This document shows positions 5,756 to 9,219 of a DNA stretch of 9,219 nt, piece after piece. Numbering within the stretch: the first letter of the stretch is position 1; every line of letters starts with the position of its first letter. The stretch is from an uncultured Desulfobacterium sp. (lineage in GTDB: Bacteria; Desulfobacterota; Desulfobacteria; Desulfobacterales; Desulfobacteraceae). The notes below the pieces were generated by a model, which worked only from the letters and a program-made list of their open reading frames with translations, ran no database searches and was not told where the DNA came from. The position numbers were made by a program, and so were the translations under genes. The stretch is from contig CAKZLA010000185.1 in the NCBI GenBank assembly GCA_937124525.1, forward strand, positions 1 to 9,219, read 5' to 3'.

Positions 5756-6094
5756 CTAACAGATATCCTCCCTCCTGATATCAGGAAGGGATATAATTAA
5801 TTTCCTTATTTCCGGCTCATCTTCCATCCAGTGACGCAAATTTCCCAGTAATGTAGCGGCATATGGACTTTGGCTGCCATCTGCTAAGGCATAATTTATC
5901 CACTTTTCATCCCGGGAAGATCGCACCAAGCCTGCGGATTCCAGCGCCTTCAGATGCTTTGACACTGTGGGCTGGGCCAGCCCCAGTGCCCGGGTAATTT
6001 CACACACACACATCACCTTGTGCTGAAGTATTTTTACGATTTTTACCCGATTGGGGTCAGATAATGCTTTGCACACATCAATAAATGGTTTCAT
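5756..6094 (-). CDS. arsR: ArsR-family metalloregulatory repressor
   Basis: This 112-residue winged-helix repressor of the ArsR/SmtB family is expected to bind operator DNA as a dimer and release it on binding a metalloid. The N-terminal KALSDPNRVKIVKIL (9-23) and the recognition region LGLAQPTVSKHLKALESAGLV (37-57) are typical. The inducer motif is CVCE (C29, C31), equivalent to the ELCVCDLC site of classical ArsR, but the third cysteine of that site is replaced by T34. C8 and C112 are the only other cysteines. The ATG at 6094 has GAGGAG just upstream. It leads the permease-thioredoxin unit and very likely regulates it and itself. Whether it senses arsenite, methylarsenite or antimonite is open. 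Confidence 0.92.
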   Translation of the reverse strand: MKPFIDVCKALSDPNRVKIVKILQHKVMCVCEITRALGLAQPTVSKHLKALESAGLVRSSRDEKWINYALADGSQSPYAATLLGNLRHWMEDEPEIRKLIISLPDIRREDIC

Positions 6095-6105
6095 CTCAGC
6101 TCCTC

Positions 6106-6149
6106 ATATTCTTTTTATGGAATATACTTCTTAAAACGGCACATGTCAA
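6106..6149 (-). promoter_or_regulatory. arsR promoter with overlapping candidate ArsR operator
   Basis: On the minus strand, TTGACA (6149-6144), a 17-bp spacer and TATATT (6126-6121) form a near-consensus sigma-70 promoter, about 25 nt upstream of the arsR start. The perfect inverted repeat ATATTC-N8-GAATAT (6106-6125) overlaps the -10 box and the expected transcription start. That is where an autoregulating ArsR would block RNA polymerase. Confidence 0.7.
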
Positions 6150-6248
6150 CAAGAGATGCTAAAAAAAGAATGTACTCTTCCAGCACGCCAGGCAGCTTTC
6201 ATTTGAAACGACGTCTGTGGTTTTCTCGGAAAACTCACATGATCCTAC

Positions 6249-6369
6249 CACTACAGCGACACTTTGAAGTTCACGTAAAAGCGCATGTCATTTTGCCTAT
6301 GATTAATGCTGATTAAGCTAAGGAAAATCAATTGGCATACAGGTTTTAAGTCAAAGTGTCGCTGTAGTG
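6249..6369. mobile_element. 121-bp MITE-like element
   Basis: Perfect 19-bp terminal inverted repeats, CACTACAGCGACACTTTGA (6249-6267) and its reverse complement (6351-6369), bound an 83-nt non-coding centre. The 4-nt direct repeat CTAC lies immediately outside both ends (6245-6248 and 6370-6373), as expected of a target-site duplication. There is no transposase, so mobility would depend on an element elsewhere in the genome. It sits between the arsR promoter and the FKBP gene. Confidence 0.65.
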
Positions 6370-6438
6370 CTACCCTATCCCCAGAATGGCAGATGTTAGC
6401 CTCTATCCCAAAAAGAACTTTATTCCCGGCTATTTATC

Positions 6439-6447
6439 TGTTATGAT
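6439..6447 (+). promoter_or_regulatory. Candidate extended -10 promoter for the FKBP gene
   Basis: TGTTATGAT matches the extended -10 form TG-N-TATRAT. A weak -35 (TTTATT, 6419-6424) lies 17 bp upstream. The start would be near 6454, only about 10 nt before the hairpin at 6463, so any transcript would meet that hairpin first. Confidence 0.35.
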
Positions 6448-6462
6448 AAAATTTTTATTTTT

Positions 6463-6524
6463 AAGGCTTGAGACCATCCATCGCCATTCATAGTGTGACG
6501 GTGGGTGGTCTCAAGCCTTTTTTT
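6463..6524 (+). terminator. Very strong intrinsic terminator or attenuator
   Basis: AAGGCTTGAGACCATCC... (6463-6485) pairs with 6497-6519 over 23 positions with two G:U pairs and one mismatch. The loop has 11 nt and seven T follow (6518-6524). The orientation is plus. No plus-strand gene precedes it in this window, and the FKBP gene starts 47 nt downstream, so it either insulates that gene, ends a short RNA, or attenuates the FKBP leader. Confidence 0.85.
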
Positions 6525-6571
6525 AAGGGGCAGTTTACCCGACACATTTAAGTCCAGGAGAACACAACAAA

Positions 6572-7093
6572 ATGACGGAGACAATCAAATCCGGAGATAC
6601 GATCAGGGTAGGATATACAGGTAAATTTGAAGACGGCGAAATTTTTGACACATCAGAGGGACGGGAAGGCTTGAAATTTACAGTGGGAACAGGTCAGTTG
6701 ATCAAGGGATTTGATCAGGCTGTCATGGGCATGACCATTGGTGATAAAAAAACCGTCACCATTCCCCCGGAAGAAGGATATGGCCCAAGGGATGAAAATA
6801 GAATCATTGAAATCCCTGCAAATGCCGTACCCCAAGAGATGAAACTTGCCGTGGGCATGCAATTGGAACTCACCGATCCCAATGGAAATCCGGCAATGGC
6901 AACTGTGGCAGAAATTGGAGACGAGGCCATCAAAATGGACGTCAACCACTTTCTGGCGGGCAAGACCCTGGTGTTTGATATTAACATTGAAGAAATGGGC
7001 CTGGAGGCAGAGGTCCACCAGTGTGGTGGCGAATGCGACGGCGGTTGTGATACTGACAAGGGCTGTGGATGTGACTGCGGTTGTGGTGACTGA
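6572..7093 (+). CDS. slyD: SlyD-like FKBP peptidyl-prolyl isomerase with Cys-rich tail
   Basis: This 173-residue cytoplasmic protein is an FKBP-type cis-trans prolyl isomerase and chaperone of the SlyD group. The FKBP domain (about 6-72 and 130-142) has VGYTGKFEDGEIFDTS, GTGQLIKGFDQAV and PPEEGYG. The inserted IF chaperone domain spans about 73-128, and the SlyD signature NHFLAGKTLVFDI is at 125-137. The C-terminal tail (149-173) is HQ followed by seven cysteines (151, 155, 159, 165, 167, 169, 171) among Gly and Asp, a likely nickel, zinc or similar metal-binding tail. Such tails assist nickel delivery to hydrogenases in other bacteria. The ATG at 6572 has AGGAG 11 nt upstream. It is a single-gene unit converging on rhlE. 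Family placement is firm; metal identity is inferred. Confidence 0.92.
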   Translation: MTETIKSGDTIRVGYTGKFEDGEIFDTSEGREGLKFTVGTGQLIKGFDQAVMGMTIGDKKTVTIPPEEGYGPRDENRIIEIPANAVPQEMKLAVGMQLELTDPNGNPAMATVAEIGDEAIKMDVNHFLAGKTLVFDINIEEMGLEAEVHQCGGECDGGCDTDKGCGCDCGCGD

Positions 7094-7100
7094 TACGCAC

Positions 7101-7182
7101 AAAAAAAGCCACATCGTCTAAGCCCCTCCCTGAAATCTGTTTCATGGAAAACAGGAGGAGCCTTGTCCGATATGGCTTTTTA
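7101..7182. terminator. Bidirectional terminator between slyD and rhlE
   Basis: AAAAAGCCACATCG (7103-7116) pairs with CGATATGGCTTTTT (7168-7181) with one imperfect pair, which is a G:U on the minus strand. A second helix forms from CCCCTCC and GGAGGAG near 7123-7160. Both strands end in T-runs (TTTTT on plus, seven T on minus), suited to stopping both convergent genes. Confidence 0.8.
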
Positions 7183-7219
7183 TAAAAATATTTTCATGTT
7201 ACCCTGGCCGATCTAAATA

Positions 7220-8446
7220 TTAACGCCGGGGCCGTTGGGAAGTTGACCGACTCCGAAAGTTCTTTTTCCGGGGATTCATCGGGGGCCGAACAGATGGCGG
7301 GGGCGTTGCCCCAGGCCGTTCCAGCTCAAACCCGTCCATGGTCTTCACAGGAATATCGTGCTTGAGCAGGCGCTGGATATCTTTAAGCAGTTTCTGCTCG
7401 TCCCGGCACACCAGGGAATGGGCCACACCCGTAGCACCGGCCCGACCGGTGCGACCAATGCGATGCACATAATCTTCGGGTACATTGGGCAGATCAAAGT
7501 TCACCACATGGGGCAGCATGTCAATGTCAAGCCCCCGGGCCGCAATATCCGTTGCCACAAGGGTTCTTATCTTTTCACTTTTAAAATCCGCCAGGGCCCG
7601 GGTCCGGGCCGTCTGACTCTTGTTGCCGTGGATGGCTGCTGCACCAATTCCATCCTGGATCAACTGCTTGGTCAACCGATTGGCACCATGTTTGGTGCGG
7701 GTGAACACCAGAACCTTGTTCCACTCTCCGGTTCTGATCAATGTGGAAAGCAATTGTCGTTTCTGGGTCCTGGCAACGGGATAAACCGCCTGGGAGACTC
7801 CGTCAGCGGCCTTGTTGGAAGCTGAGACTTCAATGACTTCCGGGGAATTGAGCAGGGTGTCTGCAAGGCGTTTGATGTCTGAGGAGTAGGTGGCAGAAAA
7901 AAGCATATTCTGACGACGCACCGGCAACAATTTTAACACCTTTCTAATGTCATGGATAAAACCCATGTCCAGCATGCGGTCGGCTTCGTCCAGCACAAGG
8001 ATTTCCACCCGGGAAAGATCCAAAGTTCTTCGTCCGGCATGGTCCAGGAGACGTCCCGGCGTGGCCACCATGATATCCACACCCCTTTTCAGGCGATCAA
8101 TCTGGGGGTTAATACCCACACCGCCAAACACCACGGCGGACTTCAAAGACATGCCCCGGCCCATACTCTCAATGCTGGCATGAACCTGTGCTGCCAGCTC
8201 CCGGGTGGGGGCCATAACCAGACATCGTGGAGAGCAGCCTCTTCCCTTGGTGCGATCCAGCAATTGAAGGATGGGTAAGGCAAAGGCTGCGGTTTTACCG
8301 GTGCCGGTCTGGGCCCCGGCAAGTACATCTTTTCTTTCGAGAACTGCCGGAATTGCCCGCTCCTGGATGGGGGTGGGAACTTTGTAGCCTTCGGCGGCAA
8401 CGGCACGTAACAGTTCGGCCCTAAGGCCAAATTTTTCAAATGACAT
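7220..8446 (-). CDS. rhlE: DEAD-box ATP-dependent RNA helicase RhlE
   Basis: This 408-residue cytoplasmic RNA helicase uses ATP to unwind short RNA duplexes; RhlE proteins act in ribosome maturation and RNA turnover. All core motifs are present: Q motif PTPIQ (24-28), motif I AQTGTGKT (45-52), Ia PTRELA (80-85), II DEAD (153-156), III SAT (184-186), [12 protein letters not shown] (298-308) and [10 protein letters not shown] (328-335). The tail after about 375 is basic and proline-rich (ending [10 protein letters not shown]), typical of RNA-binding extensions. The start chosen is ATG 8446 because MSFEKFGL matches the usual RhlE beginning. An in-frame GTG at 8473 would add nine residues unlike the family. 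AGGA lies 11 nt upstream of the ATG. A CCCAC/GTGGG hairpin sits in the upstream leader. Confidence 0.93.
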   Translation of the reverse strand: MSFEKFGLRAELLRAVAAEGYKVPTPIQERAIPAVLERKDVLAGAQTGTGKTAAFALPILQLLDRTKGRGCSPRCLVMAPTRELAAQVHASIESMGRGMSLKSAVVFGGVGINPQIDRLKRGVDIMVATPGRLLDHAGRRTLDLSRVEILVLDEADRMLDMGFIHDIRKVLKLLPVRRQNMLFSATYSSDIKRLADTLLNSPEVIEVSASNKAADGVSQAVYPVARTQKRQLLSTLIRTGEWNKVLVFTRTKHGANRLTKQLIQDGIGAAAIHGNKSQTARTRALADFKSEKIRTLVATDIAARGLDIDMLPHVVNFDLPNVPEDYVHRIGRTGRAGATGVAHSLVCRDEQKLLKDIQRLLKHDIPVKTMDGFELERPGATPPPSVRPPMNPRKKNFRSRSTSQRPRR

Positions 8447-8671
8447 ATATAGTATAATCCTGAATCCGCCCACCCACCATTGTGGGCCAGTCCAGGCGAA
8501 ATAAATATTATTGCATGAATTGAGGTTGAGATAACCGCGACACTGCAGGCACTGACTGGAAGGTGCTAACTAAAGTTAAACAAAAGAGAATGATAACACA
8601 CCCTGAAGGAAAAGAATACAAAAAAACCGGCATCACAACAATTTAAATTCCCAGGGCCTGTTGAAAAATGC

Positions 8672-8692
8672 TAAATATTCGGGTTGGTAATG
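8672..8692 (+). repeat. 21-nt direct repeat, copy 2
   Basis: TAAATATTCG followed by GGTTGGTAATG matches 4013-4033 at 20 of 21 positions. Beyond TAATG the two copies diverge. Here there is no matching inverted copy nearby, unlike at the first site. Confidence 0.55.
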
Positions 8693-8732
8693 ATAACTTT
8701 GTTCTACAAACCCAGCGGAACAGGCAAAATTA

Positions 8733-8741
8733 TGGTATGAT
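8733..8741 (+). promoter_or_regulatory. Candidate extended -10 promoter for the spermidine-synthase-like gene
   Basis: TGGTATGAT (8733-8741) fits TG-N-TATRAT. No convincing -35 box lies 16-18 bp upstream. The start would be near 8748, giving a leader of roughly 85 nt that includes the REP-like sequence. Confidence 0.3.
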
Positions 8742-8834
8742 ACTGCCACGAACCGATGGGGTCAGACCTGCGCTATTGCGCTTTTGATAACGGCCTTTTG
8801 CGTAAAGGTAAAATTTAACAAAGGATCACATGCA

Positions 8835-9219
8835 ATGACATTACCCTGGAAAACACTGGACCGCTTTGAAACTGACACTGAAACATTAGAATTGCGCCAA
8901 CGGGGTGAGCGTGATTTCATCATAACATTAGGTTCCCAGGTGCTGATGAACAGCATGGCCCAACGCTCGGAAATTGCACTGGGCCGGATGGGATGCCGAA
9001 ACATCCGAAAACACAAAGCCCCCCGGGTGCTGGTGGGGGGGCTTGGCATGGGCTTTACCCTGGAAGCAACCCTGGCGGTTCTCCCCAAAACAGCTCAAGT
9101 AGTGGTGGCGGAACTCAACCCCAGGATCGTTACATGGTGCCAAAAATTCCTTTTAGAACTCACCCATTGCGCCGTGTGCGACCCCCGAGTTACCATGGTG
9201 CTGGGAGATGTGGCCCATC
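8835..9219 (+). CDS. Spermidine-synthase-like SAM-dependent protein (partial, 3' end outside window)
   Basis: The frame is open from ATG 8835 to the right edge, giving the first 128 residues. RVLVGGLGMGFTLEATL carries the glycine-rich SAM-binding loop (GGLGMG, 69-74), followed by the acidic strand end VVVAELNP (about 88-95) and GDVA (124-127). These are landmarks of the PF01564 spermidine-synthase fold, which transfers aminopropyl groups or, in many stand-alone bacterial homologues, has unknown substrates. The upstream AAAGGA (8820-8825) is 9 nt before the start and supports it. An ATG at 8830 is followed at once by TGA and is not the start. Without the C-terminal half, the acceptor specificity cannot be judged. 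Confidence 0.8.
   Translation, partial: MTLPWKTLDRFETDTETLELRQRGERDFIITLGSQVLMNSMAQRSEIALGRMGCRNIRKHKAPRVLVGGLGMGFTLEATLAVLPKTAQVVVAELNPRIVTWCQKFLLELTHCAVCDPRVTMVLGDVAH

Larger units (their letters stand above)
8447..8834. other. Divergent intergenic region between rhlE and the spermidine-synthase-like gene
   Basis: It must carry the promoters of both genes. Seen in it are a small GC-rich hairpin near the rhlE start (8469-8487 area), the second copy of the 21-nt repeat (8672-8692) preceded by GGGCCTGTTGAAAAATG, an extended -10 sequence (8734-8741) and a REP-like GGGGTCAG start followed by GCGC-TATT-GCGC (8757-8782). A short open frame from ATG 8669 to TGA 8786-8788 exists but has no ribosome binding site and no recognised product. 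Confidence 0.4.

Noticed and set aside
6052..6060. TGGGGTCAG inside arsR as a third REP-like site
   Set aside because: It encodes the conserved SDPNR of ArsR and has no matching inverted arm.
6653..7114. Long minus-strand open frames opposite slyD
   Set aside because: They are antisense shadows of a clear FKBP gene and have no family resemblance.
8447..8473. GTG at 8473 as the rhlE start
   Set aside because: The nine extra residues do not resemble RhlE beginnings, while MSFEKFGL from ATG 8446 does.
8669..8788. 39-codon open frame upstream of the spermidine-synthase-like gene
   Set aside because: No ribosome binding site or recognisable product; it overlaps repeat and promoter-like sequences.

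Overview
The window reads as chromosome of an anaerobic, probably sulfate-reducing deltaproteobacterium (Desulfobacterota, Desulfobacteraceae-like). This is an inference from the style of the genes: a CitT/DIT1-type anion symporter, an ArsR–permease–small thioredoxin unit, an FKBP with a cysteine-rich tail, RhlE, and a stand-alone spermidine-synthase-like protein. No rRNA, tRNA, CRISPR array, intact transposase or phage gene was seen.

Layout from left to right. Positions 1–416 hold no complete gene, but contain a copy of a 49-nt dispersed repeat, a strong fold-back at 126–175 and a likely terminator for the next operon. Positions 417–1083 (minus strand) hold a two-gene toxin–antitoxin operon, mntA then hepT, with an 8-nt overlap. 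Positions 1084–2117 are a kilobase of AT-rich non-coding DNA with several inverted repeats and a possible sigma-54 promoter. It leads to a 468-residue sodium:dicarboxylate/anion symporter at 2118–3524. Positions 3525–4143 are non-coding and crowded with fold-back elements.

Positions 4144–6094 (minus strand) form a likely three-gene arsenic or thiol-reactive metalloid unit: arsR, then a PF03773 (ArsP-type) permease, then a 76-residue CxxC thioredoxin-fold protein. It is preceded by a near-consensus promoter (TTGACA, 17 bp, TATATT) overlapped by an inverted repeat that could be the ArsR operator. The likely logic is that ArsR senses the toxic species and derepresses the operon, the permease exports it, and the small redox protein handles thiol chemistry.

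Positions 6095–6571 contain a 121-bp MITE-like element (perfect 19-bp terminal inverted repeats, CTAC flanking repeats) and a very strong hairpin-plus-T-run that lies just before, not after, a gene. That gene, at 6572–7093, is a SlyD-like FKBP isomerase. It converges on rhlE (7220–8446, minus strand) across a shared bidirectional terminator. A partial spermidine-synthase-like gene begins at 8835 and runs off the right edge.

The genes are recognisable families. The less explained content is intergenic: fold-back elements are dense, two short repeat families occur twice each (61–109 with 4525–4573, and 4013–4033 with 8672–8692), and one 134-bp palindromic element abuts the thioredoxin stop codon and can fold in two competing ways.
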